Below the pieces are notes generated by a model. It was not told the DNA's origin, ran no database searches, and saw only the letters and a program-made list of their open reading frames with translations. A stretch of 64,000 nucleotides of DNA. Source: an uncultured SAR86 cluster bacterium (GTDB lineage Bacteria > Pseudomonadota > Gammaproteobacteria > Magnimaribacterales > Magnimaribacteraceae). Shown here piece by piece: positions 50,538 to 60,088 of the stretch. The first letter of the stretch is position 1; every line of letters starts with the position of its first letter. Both the position numbers and the translations under genes were made by a program. The stretch spans positions 31,651 through 95,650 of the forward strand of contig CALJVP010000009.1 in the NCBI GenBank assembly GCA_937773605.1, read 5' to 3'.

Positions 50538-52160
50538 ATGAAACGAATAATCTTAATAACCCTGACCCTCTCTATTCTTGGAGCCTGCTCATACGATAAC
50601 GCCATAAACGAAGAGAATCTGCATAAACACATTGAAATTCTAGCTTCGGATGATTTTGGTGGAAGAGCTCCAGGCTCTGATGGCGGAGAAAAAACTAAAG
50701 ATTACATAAAAAAAGAATTTTTAAAATCAGGACTGGTTCCCATAAAAGAAGATTTCTATCTTGATGTCCCGTTGAGCAAAATGGTCGTGGACGTTAACAA
50801 GTCTTCTTTTAGCATTGAAACAAAAAAGGGAGTAAGGAAACTATCAGCAGGAAGTGAATCTGTGTTCTGGAGTAAACAAGTAAAAGAAGAAATCTCTATA
50901 GAATCCAGTGAATTAGTTTTTGTTGGTTACGGAGTCGTAGCTCCTGAATACGGATGGAATGACTACAAAGACATAGACGTTAGAGGCAAGACTCTTGTCA
51001 TGTTGATTAATGATCCAGGTTTTTACTTAGAAGATCCTGATTTATTCAAAGGCAAAGCCATGACTTACTACGGTCGTTGGGTTTATAAATTTGAAGAGGC
51101 AGCAAGACAAGGCGCAGAAGCCGTTTTAATTATTCATGAAACAGCTCCTGCTGCTTATCCTTGGCAGGTTGTTGAAACAAGTTGGACCGGTAAGCAGATA
51201 GATCTTAAACGAGAAGACATGGGAGCCAGTAGAGTAAAAATAGAAGGTTGGATAACTTCAGAAGTGGCAAAGGAACTTTTTAGTGAATCCGGATTGGACT
51301 TGGAAGCTCTAAAGAAGAAAGCTCTTGATAAAAATTTTACCGCTGTGCCGATGGGAAATCTAAAAGCCAATGCCACGCTGTTTAATGAAATTAGTTTTGC
51401 CAACTCTCATAACGTTGCGGGAATTAAAATAGGAAGTAAACACCCAGATGAATACGTTCTGATGATGGCGCATTGGGATCACCTTGGAACAAAAGATGAA
51501 CATTCCGTTACTAATGACCACATCTACAATGGAGCTGTCGATAATGCAACTGGCGTGGCAGGAATACTCGAACTCGCGAACTTTTTTAAATCAATAGAAA
51601 CTGAAAGATCCCTGTTATTTTTAGCTGTTACTGCTGAAGAATCGGGACTTCTGGGTTCTCAATATTTTGCTGAATACCCTCCCATAGATCTCTCAAAAGT
51701 GGTTGCTGGTTATAACTTTGATGCTGTCTTGCCGGTTGGAAAAACTAAAGATGTTATCGTTGTAGGTTACGGAGCTTCTGAACTTGAAGATATATTAAAA
51801 ACTGAATTAGATAAATTAGATAAATACATCACGCCTGATCCACAACCGGAAAAAGGTTATTTTTATCGTTCAGACCATATCAGCCTAGCCAAAAAAGGCG
51901 TGCCTGTTCTCTACGCTGATGGTGGAGTTGATAAAATAATTGGAGGGGTTGAAGCGGGATCTAAGATTGCAAATGCTTATACCGCGAATGACTACCATCA
52001 GCCTTCGGATGAATACAGCAAAGACTGGGACTTAAGTGGTTTTAATGATCAACTAACCATCACCACCAACATGGTTCTTAGATTAGCCAATTCAGGTGAA
52101 TGGCCTAAGTGGTATGAAGGCAATGAATTTAAGGCAATAAGAGAAGCCTCTCAAGAATAA
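50538..52160 (+). CDS. M28-family metallopeptidase, lipoprotein
   Basis: 540 aa; lipobox LSILGACS; MMAHWDHLGT, NGAVDNATGVAGILELA, FLAVTAEESGLLGSQYFAEYP. Confidence 0.93.
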   Translation: MKRIILITLTLSILGACSYDNAINEENLHKHIEILASDDFGGRAPGSDGGEKTKDYIKKEFLKSGLVPIKEDFYLDVPLSKMVVDVNKSSFSIETKKGVRKLSAGSESVFWSKQVKEEISIESSELVFVGYGVVAPEYGWNDYKDIDVRGKTLVMLINDPGFYLEDPDLFKGKAMTYYGRWVYKFEEAARQGAEAVLIIHETAPAAYPWQVVETSWTGKQIDLKREDMGASRVKIEGWITSEVAKELFSESGLDLEALKKKALDKNFTAVPMGNLKANATLFNEISFANSHNVAGIKIGSKHPDEYVLMMAHWDHLGTKDEHSVTNDHIYNGAVDNATGVAGILELANFFKSIETERSLLFLAVTAEESGLLGSQYFAEYPPIDLSKVVAGYNFDAVLPVGKTKDVIVVGYGASELEDILKTELDKLDKYITPDPQPEKGYFYRSDHISLAKKGVPVLYADGGVDKIIGGVEAGSKIANAYTANDYHQPSDEYSKDWDLSGFNDQLTITTNMVLRLANSGEWPKWYEGNEFKAIREASQE

Positions 52161-52161
52161 T

Positions 52162-53967
52162 TTAATCCTCCCTGCTTGCCCTGTAGTTTTCTGAAGTTTG
52201 AGAAGAAACCACTTCATCTTCTTTCACGTGCCTCATCATAAAAGCACCAAATAGCATTTCTTCAAAAGATTGGTCGCCCCAGTAAACATCAACAGAGGGA
52301 TCAGGGTTGGCTAGATTTTGTTTTGAGTTATCCCACCAATTGATTTGCTTAAGCTTAGATCCTTTTGGGATAAAGACCGGTTCTTTAAAATCATAAGAAG
52401 TTTGCCAATTGAAATCGTAATTAGGTACGGATAATAGAATTTCCTCTTCACCATCAGGATAAATGACACTTACTTCCATGGCCTTGCCTCTGTAGTGAGC
52501 GTGAGGTAATACACTGTAAAGTAGAGAATCTTTCTTAACAGTCATTGTGTCGAACTCCTGATGATTCTTTGCTCCTGCAGGGATCTTAATCCTTGAATTA
52601 ATCATACTGTTAGTAAAAATTTCGTGTTCAGGGGCCTCATCTAAAACCCAAATACCCATCTTGGAGGAATCAACTGTCTTTCTGCCGACTGGCGTGTAGT
52701 GCACTTGAAACTCAAAAGTAACATCTGAGGGCAAGAAGGTACCGGAATTATCCGGAAAAGGATTGGTCGTGATTCCAGGAGCGTAACCGCGAAGACCTTT
52801 CATGGTCCTAAAATTTAATCTGCCTTTCCTAGGGCCCTTTAAGTTAACTTCACCAAAAGAAGTAATGACATGATGCAAGACTGCTTTATCCCCTGGAACT
52901 ATTTCAGTTGCCTTAACCCATATATCTTCTTTTATGTTGTTCTTAACAAAATGATACTTATAGTCAACCACGCCCGTTGCCGGAATGTCTGTGGTGGGAA
53001 TCTCAATGACGTAGTCTGGTGGTCCAAGTTCTGATTCATTTGACCAAACGGATTCACTGATTTCTGCTTCCAGTAATGGGTCGTTGCCTTCCCCTCTGGG
53101 AGAACCACTTTCTATCCAGTGCACAAGCTTTTTCATTTCATCAGAACTCAAAGATCTGTCGTTACTGAAATGACCTATGCTTGGGTCTGCATGCCATGGT
53201 GGCATTCTTTTCGTTCTTATGACCTCTCTCATCATCAATGAAAAACCTTTGACCATGTTGTAATCAGTCATTGCCCACGGACCCAGGCCTCCTTTTCTAT
53301 GGCACGCAGTGCAATTATCGATGAGTATTGGAGCTATATCTTGTGAGTACGAGATGAGCTTATGCTCTGCTTTGTTTCTTTGTTCTGGAAAATTAATCAA
53401 ACAGCCCAAAGAGTCTGTGGAAGAAAGAGCGACCGCTCTTCCTTCTATAACTTGATCAAGTGCATCCTTTAAAAAATGTTGAGAAGCTTCTTTTTTTTGA
53501 TTCTCATAACTAAGGCGATCATCAAGAGCTCCGGTATATGCCACCTTCCATGTTTTAGGATCAACAATAAAGACTTCTCCGGTGCGAGTGATTTCTAACG
53601 CTTCACCGATAAGCTGAGTGTCATCCATGAGGATAGGCAGCTTGTAATCATACGATGCAGCTTCTTCTAGAATACTGGCCTTAGAATCTTGCAAGTTAGA
53701 ATTCAGCATAAAAAACTTAACTTTTTTTCCGGAATACATTTCCTCTAATTCATGAAAACGCACAGAAGCATTCCTAGCAATAGGACATCCGTTGCCTTGT
53801 ACCAGAAAGACCAGAGCCTCATGGTCTGAATAATAGAAAAGCTCATGGGAGTTACCCAACTGATCGTTTAATCTAAAATTTTCAACTTTTTGATTGGCTT
53901 CAATAGAATGTATTCCGACAGAAAACAAAACTATGAGTGATGTGATTATAAGTTTAAATTTTTTCAT
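52162..53967 (-). CDS. secreted thioredoxin-fold (redoxin) + cytochrome c-type heme + PHM-like copper monooxygenase domain fusion protein
   Basis: Start MKKFKLIITSLIVLFS signal at 53967 (5' extension in the track overlaps the upstream CDS); redoxin domain NGCPIARNASVRFHELEEMY; CTACH; copper-ligand-like HHVITSF, VHYTP, LPHAHYRGKAM. Confidence 0.82.
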   Translation of the reverse strand: MKKFKLIITSLIVLFSVGIHSIEANQKVENFRLNDQLGNSHELFYYSDHEALVFLVQGNGCPIARNASVRFHELEEMYSGKKVKFFMLNSNLQDSKASILEEAASYDYKLPILMDDTQLIGEALEITRTGEVFIVDPKTWKVAYTGALDDRLSYENQKKEASQHFLKDALDQVIEGRAVALSSTDSLGCLINFPEQRNKAEHKLISYSQDIAPILIDNCTACHRKGGLGPWAMTDYNMVKGFSLMMREVIRTKRMPPWHADPSIGHFSNDRSLSSDEMKKLVHWIESGSPRGEGNDPLLEAEISESVWSNESELGPPDYVIEIPTTDIPATGVVDYKYHFVKNNIKEDIWVKATEIVPGDKAVLHHVITSFGEVNLKGPRKGRLNFRTMKGLRGYAPGITTNPFPDNSGTFLPSDVTFEFQVHYTPVGRKTVDSSKMGIWVLDEAPEHEIFTNSMINSRIKIPAGAKNHQEFDTMTVKKDSLLYSVLPHAHYRGKAMEVSVIYPDGEEEILLSVPNYDFNWQTSYDFKEPVFIPKGSKLKQINWWDNSKQNLANPDPSVDVYWGDQSFEEMLFGAFMMRHVKEDEVVSSQTSENYRASRED

Positions 53968-53972
53968 GAGTT

Positions 53973-55505
53973 CTAAGAGATTCTCCTTAGTAAATTGTAG
54001 ATATTCATTCTGGATATATTTTCTTGTCCTATCTTGGGTCCAAGTAGGTGCCAAGTGTCTTTGTTTAATTTCATGGTTTCCCAGTCTGGAATATCGTCCC
54101 CGTTTGGATTTCCTATTTTAGAAAAGTTTGTCCAATAAGCAAGCATGATTCTTGATAATTCAGGATCTTCAATCGGTCCTAATCCCCCCACGCCAAATAC
54201 ATACGCAATCTCAGAAGCATGAAAGGCCCCTAAAATCTCTCCGGCTTTTCCTGAAGGTTTTTGGTTAAAATGATAGAAGTAAATATCTTCTCCTCTGTCA
54301 GCCATGGCCCTAGCTGCGTAATACGAAGGAGCACCAAACAAAGAATCTCCTAATAGTCTTTTACTCGAATCCAACATTTGTTCTTCATCTTTGGCCGGGT
54401 AAATTGCTAATGCAGTTTCTGCGTCTTCTTCAAATTTTTCTTCAATAATTTTTTTAAAAACCTCCTTTGAATTAACTGGCGGAGGAACATCCACTAAAGG
54501 ACTGCCCCAATACAATGCAGTGCCTTCATCTGAATTAGTACCAATGATGGTTGGTACTTTATGGTTAATACCCTCCTCAAACCCTTCAATAATATTGGAT
54601 AGCATAGAAACGTCATCGACAAGAATGGAGGAAGGGAAGCCTATGCCATTCTTTATGACTTCATCAACGGGTAAGGTTCTCATCTTCTCTAATTGATCTG
54701 GTCCTTCTGAAACGCCACATTGATTACCGAAAGAAACTCCTAGAGTGGCTCCAGATATTCCTTCTTCAGAAACCGTTTCAGAATGAAATCTCATGCGAGC
54801 AAAACCTCCGCTTTGTACGATAGCTTTCTGAAATAATCCTTTTGATAAAGGTGAAACCAAAAGAGCTGCTACTGATAAACCCCCTGCTGATTCACCGAAG
54901 ATGGTTACATTAGAGGAATCCCCACCAAATTTTTCTATATTTTGTTGAACCCACTCCAAGGCTTTAATTTGGTCTAAAAGTCCAAAGTTAGTTTTTAATT
55001 TCTCATCGCTGTCATTCAATGTGGGATGAGCTAAAAATCCTAATTCTCCCAAGCGATAATTAATGGTTACTAATACATGACCTTTTTTTAAGATTCCGTC
55101 TGGTAAATAAGGATCGCCGGAACCATATCTTAAAGCACCACCATGTATCCAAACCATAACGGGTCTTTTTTCATCTGAATTTACATTGGGTGAGAAAATG
55201 TTAAGTCGCAAACAATCTTCGGATTCAACAGGAGGTTCTTCAATGGGCATTTCTACTCCATACGCATCGGCTATAGCTCCTCTGAAACCGCCCTCTCCCA
55301 TTCTGAATTGCGGACATTGTGGACCAAAGAATTTTGCATCAAAAGTGTCTGTCCAAGGTATGGGGTCTTGGGGCGCTTTCCATCTGTTCTGCCCTGAAGT
55401 GTCGGCGGCATAAGGAATACCTCTAAAGCTAAAACCTTCTGTTCCATTGAAACTCTCTTTGTAGCCTTGCACTTTTCCTGAATGCACTTCAATTATTGTG
55501 GACAT
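53973..55505 (-). CDS. carboxylesterase type B
   Basis: 510 aa; SEDCLRLNIFSPN, VMVWIHGGALRYGSG, VTIFGESAGGLSVAALL. Confidence 0.94.
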   Translation of the reverse strand: MSTIIEVHSGKVQGYKESFNGTEGFSFRGIPYAADTSGQNRWKAPQDPIPWTDTFDAKFFGPQCPQFRMGEGGFRGAIADAYGVEMPIEEPPVESEDCLRLNIFSPNVNSDEKRPVMVWIHGGALRYGSGDPYLPDGILKKGHVLVTINYRLGELGFLAHPTLNDSDEKLKTNFGLLDQIKALEWVQQNIEKFGGDSSNVTIFGESAGGLSVAALLVSPLSKGLFQKAIVQSGGFARMRFHSETVSEEGISGATLGVSFGNQCGVSEGPDQLEKMRTLPVDEVIKNGIGFPSSILVDDVSMLSNIIEGFEEGINHKVPTIIGTNSDEGTALYWGSPLVDVPPPVNSKEVFKKIIEEKFEEDAETALAIYPAKDEEQMLDSSKRLLGDSLFGAPSYYAARAMADRGEDIYFYHFNQKPSGKAGEILGAFHASEIAYVFGVGGLGPIEDPELSRIMLAYWTNFSKIGNPNGDDIPDWETMKLNKDTWHLLGPKIGQENISRMNIYNLLRRIS

Positions 55506-55590
55506 GCCTATCTCCCCTGTATCGTGTGACGAATAATTCTAACTCTAAACTCCATTAGGAGTTAACATTAAATATATCAACTCAAAGGCA

Positions 55591-56598
55591 TTGAGCCAAA
55601 GAAGGAAGATGGATATGCAGAAGAAGATTATTATAGATACCGACCCTGCCATGGGAACAAAAGGCGGAGATCCAGAAGATTGCTTTGCAATTATGATGGC
55701 TCTGAACTCCCCAGAGTTGGAAGTTGTAGGGATAACAACCGTTCAAGGCAATGTCCCTGTTGAAAGAGGTTACAGTAATGCAGCTTATCTTCTAAATGAA
55801 TTTAACAGAGAGATACCTTTGAAGGCAGGTCCTAGTCATACTTTTGATGAAGAAAGAAACAAAGAAAGGATCTGGCTAAGTCAGCGCGAGGACATGGAGC
55901 AACTAACACCTCTTCTAAAACCAGAGAAAGCAAAGGATGATGCAGCCTCATTTATTTACGAAAAGTGCAAACAAAACTCTGGTGAGATTGAATTAGTGAC
56001 CATAGGTCCACTAACAAATATAGCAATAGCACTATCAAATTATCCTGATTTAAAGGACCACATTCCTAAAATAACCATGATGGCAGGAGCGGCAAAGACT
56101 CCTGGCAACATAACCCCTTCTGCAGAATTTAATGTTTGGGCTGATCCTGAGGCGGCAGATGTGGTTTTTACATCCGGCATTCCGATAGTGATGATACCTT
56201 TAGATGTCTGTCATCAGACTAGAATGAGTCGTGAAGAATTAATTTCTATCGGCGACAACCCTCACCCCTTCTGTCAATTCATAAAAGAAGCAGTTGACCC
56301 TTGGATAAATATTCGAACGGACTTGATAAGTGATGAAGGTCTTCATTTATATGACTCCTTAGCAATGGCGAGTGTCATTTCTCCGAATCTTCTAACTTAC
56401 AAAAGCGCTTACGTCAGAACTGAAACTGCGGGGCTTCTGACAGCAGGAGAAACCGTATGTGAATTCAATGAATCCATCATGGGTAAAATACTAAAGCAAA
56501 AGTTTAATGCTGAAGTAGCACTGGAGCTAGACGTTGTGAGATTTAATCAATTATTCCAAGAAAGAGTGACCGGGTACTTAAGATCACTGAAAAGCTAA
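55591..56598 (+). CDS. nucleoside hydrolase (inosine/uridine-preferring type)
   Basis: KIIIDTDPAMGTKGGDPEDCFAIMMALNSPELEVVGITTVQGN DxDxxxxDD-type motif; true start may be 55609 or 55615. Confidence 0.92.
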   Translation: MSQRRKMDMQKKIIIDTDPAMGTKGGDPEDCFAIMMALNSPELEVVGITTVQGNVPVERGYSNAAYLLNEFNREIPLKAGPSHTFDEERNKERIWLSQREDMEQLTPLLKPEKAKDDAASFIYEKCKQNSGEIELVTIGPLTNIAIALSNYPDLKDHIPKITMMAGAAKTPGNITPSAEFNVWADPEAADVVFTSGIPIVMIPLDVCHQTRMSREELISIGDNPHPFCQFIKEAVDPWINIRTDLISDEGLHLYDSLAMASVISPNLLTYKSAYVRTETAGLLTAGETVCEFNESIMGKILKQKFNAEVALELDVVRFNQLFQERVTGYLRSLKS

Positions 56599-58145
56599 TC
56601 CCAAAATCTCTTTTTCACTAAGTTTCTTTGAATTTTTCCCGTTGGCAGTCTGGGCAGTTCTTCCTCCCAGAATTCATAAGATTTTGGTCTTTTAAATCCT
56701 GATAATTTTTCTTCTGCCAAGGCCAATAACTCCTCTAATACAAGTTCATCGTTTGAGCCGGGTTCAAGATTAATGACTGCTTTTATCTCTTCTCCCCAAT
56801 CCTCATTCGGCACACCGATACAGCATACTTCAGCAACTTGATCATGCATCAATAAAATATTATCAATTTCTTGAGGGTATATATTGGTTCCTCCGGAAAT
56901 TATTGTGTCGGCGCTTCTGCCTGTTAGAAAGAAGAAACCATCTTCATCTCTGAAGCCAATGTCGCCCATAGTAAAAAAATCTCCCCAATAGGCACCTGAG
57001 GTTTTTTCTTTTGCTTTGTAGTATTCAAACCTACCTTTTGACGGTGCTTTAAAATAAATTGTTCCCTCTTTTCCTTCTTCTACTTGTTTGTGATCTTCAT
57101 CTAAAATAAGAACTTCTACGCCTTCATTGGCTTTTCCCACGCTCCCTGGTTTTTTAAGCCACTCTTCGGGGCCTATGTAACAACCTCCTCCTTCAGTGGC
57201 AGCATAATATTCGTACAACACGGGGCCCATTAAGTCGAGCATGGCTTTTTTTACTTCAACTGGACAGGGAGCAGCACCATGAATGATCCATTTTAGAGAA
57301 CTAAGATTGTATTTATTTCTTACCTCTTCTGGCAATCTTAAAACTCGATGAAACATAGTTGCTACCATGTGAGTATGAGTGCATTGGTATTCATCAATGA
57401 GTCTTAACATTTTTTCAGGATCCCACTTGTCCATAAGGTAAACACCAACACCTGACATCAAAGAAATATTAATATTCAAGCCTAGAGGGGCGGCGTGATA
57501 AGCCGGTCCAGGGCAAATGGAAAAATCAGTTTCGGGATTAAAGTTGGCTGTTTGCAAGACCAATTCTTCTAATTTTGACGGAGGAGGAGTTTCTTTTCTG
57601 AAAACTCCTTTTGGTCTGCCGGTTGTCCCTGAAGTATAAAGCATGGATTTTCCAGCCTCCGGATTCTCAATATTACCTGAGTCATGATTGTTTAAAGTTT
57701 CTTGGTAAGACTTAGCTAAGCCATGAACTCCATCAACAGCCAAAATCATTACGTTCGGAAGTTCTTTACTGATAGCCTCTATACTCTCACCAAAGATTGC
57801 ATCACAAACTAAAACTTTTGCTTCGCAATTATTTACTATGTAAACAACTTCCTCGGGCGTTAAATGCCAGTTGATAGGCGTTATCCTCAATCCAATTCTT
57901 AAAGGCCCAAAAAGTGCTTCTAAGAATTCCGGTCGATTCTTTGAAAGAATGGCTACGGCATCGCCCGCCTCAAGGCCTTCTTGACGAAGAAAATTTGCAA
58001 ACTTATTGCTATTCTCATTTAACTCTTTAAAAGTTCTTTCTCCGTGCTCGCTAATAATCGCCTTTTTTTCTGGGTGATTCTGAGCATGGTATGCGATACC
58101 CATTCCTACAGCGTTGTGTTCTTGAAGTGTCTCCATCTTATCCAA
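56595..58145 (-). CDS. AMP-binding acyl-CoA synthetase/ligase
   Basis: 516 aa; MLYTSGTTGRPKGVFR, YYAATEGGG, TGKIQRNLVKKRFWD. Confidence 0.93.
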   Translation of the reverse strand: MDKMETLQEHNAVGMGIAYHAQNHPEKKAIISEHGERTFKELNENSNKFANFLRQEGLEAGDAVAILSKNRPEFLEALFGPLRIGLRITPINWHLTPEEVVYIVNNCEAKVLVCDAIFGESIEAISKELPNVMILAVDGVHGLAKSYQETLNNHDSGNIENPEAGKSMLYTSGTTGRPKGVFRKETPPPSKLEELVLQTANFNPETDFSICPGPAYHAAPLGLNINISLMSGVGVYLMDKWDPEKMLRLIDEYQCTHTHMVATMFHRVLRLPEEVRNKYNLSSLKWIIHGAAPCPVEVKKAMLDLMGPVLYEYYAATEGGGCYIGPEEWLKKPGSVGKANEGVEVLILDEDHKQVEEGKEGTIYFKAPSKGRFEYYKAKEKTSGAYWGDFFTMGDIGFRDEDGFFFLTGRSADTIISGGTNIYPQEIDNILLMHDQVAEVCCIGVPNEDWGEEIKAVINLEPGSNDELVLEELLALAEEKLSGFKRPKSYEFWEEELPRLPTGKIQRNLVKKRFWD

Positions 58146-59133
58146 CCAGATCCCTTTGATAATCAGTAAGCTCTGGCTTGGATGGCCATTTATACTTATC
58201 TTTGTCGTTGGCTTCTAGAATCAGAGGAAATTCATCAGCATTTCTAAAAGTGTCAGACCAATTAGTAGTGGAAATTACCTTTTCGACGGCTTTCCTTCTT
58301 TGATTAATGACTTCTTCATTGGATCGATCTTTTGGCATCATGCAAATTAAAGATGCTGCTCTTATAAGGCTTTTGGCACCTTCTGGTAACTTATCACCGG
58401 AATTACTGCAGTGAATTGTTCTAGAATCCCAAAGCAACATATCCCCAGGTTCCATGTGACACATAAGAGGCCTTTCGGACGAGAGTTTTGGGTCATCATT
58501 AGGGAAACGAAAATGGTCTATTCCCAGAGGCAATTTAGACAGCCTTTCTTTGTATTCAGAAGGGATATTTTTAAAGAAACGATGCGAACCTGGCACTACA
58601 ACATTACCCCCTATGTCTTTAGAAGTTGGTAAAAGATTTACAAGTCCTTGTATGCACTGCTTTCCGGGTCTTGTTATTGGATGTTGATCAATATGAAACC
58701 AAGATTGTCCGCTCTCAGTTTTCCAGTTCGGATTAATGTTCCAAGGTCTCCAAAGAGAAACTCCATCAAAGCTAGTTAATAACTCGTCTGTGCCCCAAAT
58801 CTTGGCGAAGGCTTTTTTTACATTAGGAATACTTCTTAAAAACCATTGAGATTCAGAATGCCCTATACCGTAGCTTGGCAGTATTCCTCCATGGGCAGAG
58901 GTTGGCCATCGATCATCTTCCCAAGTCTTCGGATCCTTCCGATCAATTCCTGTCCCAAGATTCTCCAAATAATCCCATAAGAGGCTGAGTGTTTTTTCAG
59001 CTTCTTTTTTTGTTAGGGTTTCTTTGAGAATAACGTATCCGTGCTGATCTAAGTAAGCAACACTTTCAGATGAGCCAGGTTCAAATCTCTCTACGTGCTT
59101 ATATTCTATTTCAACATTCCAATTGCCTTCCAT
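58138..59133 (-). CDS. phytanoyl-CoA dioxygenase (PhyH) family protein
   Basis: 331 aa; YLDQHGYVILKETLTKKEAEKTLSLLWDYL, SWFHIDQHPITRPGKQCIQGLVNLLP, GDMLLWDSRTIHCSNSG. Confidence 0.85.
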   Translation of the reverse strand: MEGNWNVEIEYKHVERFEPGSSESVAYLDQHGYVILKETLTKKEAEKTLSLLWDYLENLGTGIDRKDPKTWEDDRWPTSAHGGILPSYGIGHSESQWFLRSIPNVKKAFAKIWGTDELLTSFDGVSLWRPWNINPNWKTESGQSWFHIDQHPITRPGKQCIQGLVNLLPTSKDIGGNVVVPGSHRFFKNIPSEYKERLSKLPLGIDHFRFPNDDPKLSSERPLMCHMEPGDMLLWDSRTIHCSNSGDKLPEGAKSLIRAASLICMMPKDRSNEEVINQRRKAVEKVISTTNWSDTFRNADEFPLILEANDKDKYKWPSKPELTDYQRDLVG

Positions 59134-59167
59134 ATTCTCCCCTTGGTAAGAAATTAGATTAATTAAT

Positions 59168-60082
59168 TTAAATAAAATTTACAACTTCTTCTAAGAAGGG
59201 CATTGAAGCAGAAGCACCTTTCTTTGTTACAGACAGTGCCGCAGCTTTGTTAGCGAAATAAGCTGCATCAACTAAATTACCGTGGGCTAGATACTGAGCT
59301 GCCAAAGCCCCGACAAAACAATCCCCAGAACCGGTTGTATCTACTGGCAACACATCCAGACCAGGAATCAAAGTTCCTATTTTATTCTCGTAAACGAAAA
59401 CCCCTTGAGATCCTAAAGTGACAATGACTGACTGACTGCTCGTTAAAGCTATTTTCTCTAATGACTTAATAAGCACTGTTGACGTCAATTGTCCTGATGG
59501 ACTCTCTCCACTTAAAGTAGCCAATTCTGTCTCATTCATTATCAAAAGATCAGATTCATCCATTAGAGAGTTACTTAGGTTGTGAACAGGGGCTGTGTTT
59601 AAAATACGATAACAATCAAACTTTTTAGATCTTTTGAAGAGTTTCTCCGTTTCTCCAGAAGGCGTTTCAAGTTGGGCTATTAAGATCTTGGAAGAAATGA
59701 GAGTTTCTTCTGTAACCTGATCTGAATTAACAAGAGCATTGGCCCCTAAAATTACTATAATTTGATTTTGCGAGGTCTCCTCGAAAACATTTATGAAGGC
59801 TGTTCCGGAATCTTCTGAAGACCTTTGTACTGCTGAAATATCAACAGCTTCTTTTTTGAGTGCATCCAGCAGTTCATTTCCGAAAACATCGTTGCCTACT
59901 TTCCCCACGAAAGAAACAGGGACGCCTAATCTTGAAATAGCCACCGCTTGATTAGCACCCTTGCCTCCTTGAAAAGTTTCAAAACTGCTACCTATTACCG
60001 TTTCACCTTTTTGAGGTTCTTTGGCCGAGTAAACAACCAAATCCATGTTGATACTTCCGAATACAGTGATTTCAGAAGACAT
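59168..60082 (-). CDS. rbsK: ribokinase (PfkB family)
   Basis: 304 aa; ITVFGSINMDLVVYS, FQGGKGANQAVAISRLG, DTTGSGDCFVGALAA. Confidence 0.93.
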   Translation of the reverse strand: MSSEITVFGSINMDLVVYSAKEPQKGETVIGSSFETFQGGKGANQAVAISRLGVPVSFVGKVGNDVFGNELLDALKKEAVDISAVQRSSEDSGTAFINVFEETSQNQIIVILGANALVNSDQVTEETLISSKILIAQLETPSGETEKLFKRSKKFDCYRILNTAPVHNLSNSLMDESDLLIMNETELATLSGESPSGQLTSTVLIKSLEKIALTSSQSVIVTLGSQGVFVYENKIGTLIPGLDVLPVDTTGSGDCFVGALAAQYLAHGNLVDAAYFANKAAALSVTKKGASASMPFLEEVVNFI

Positions 60083-60088
60083 GAAGAT

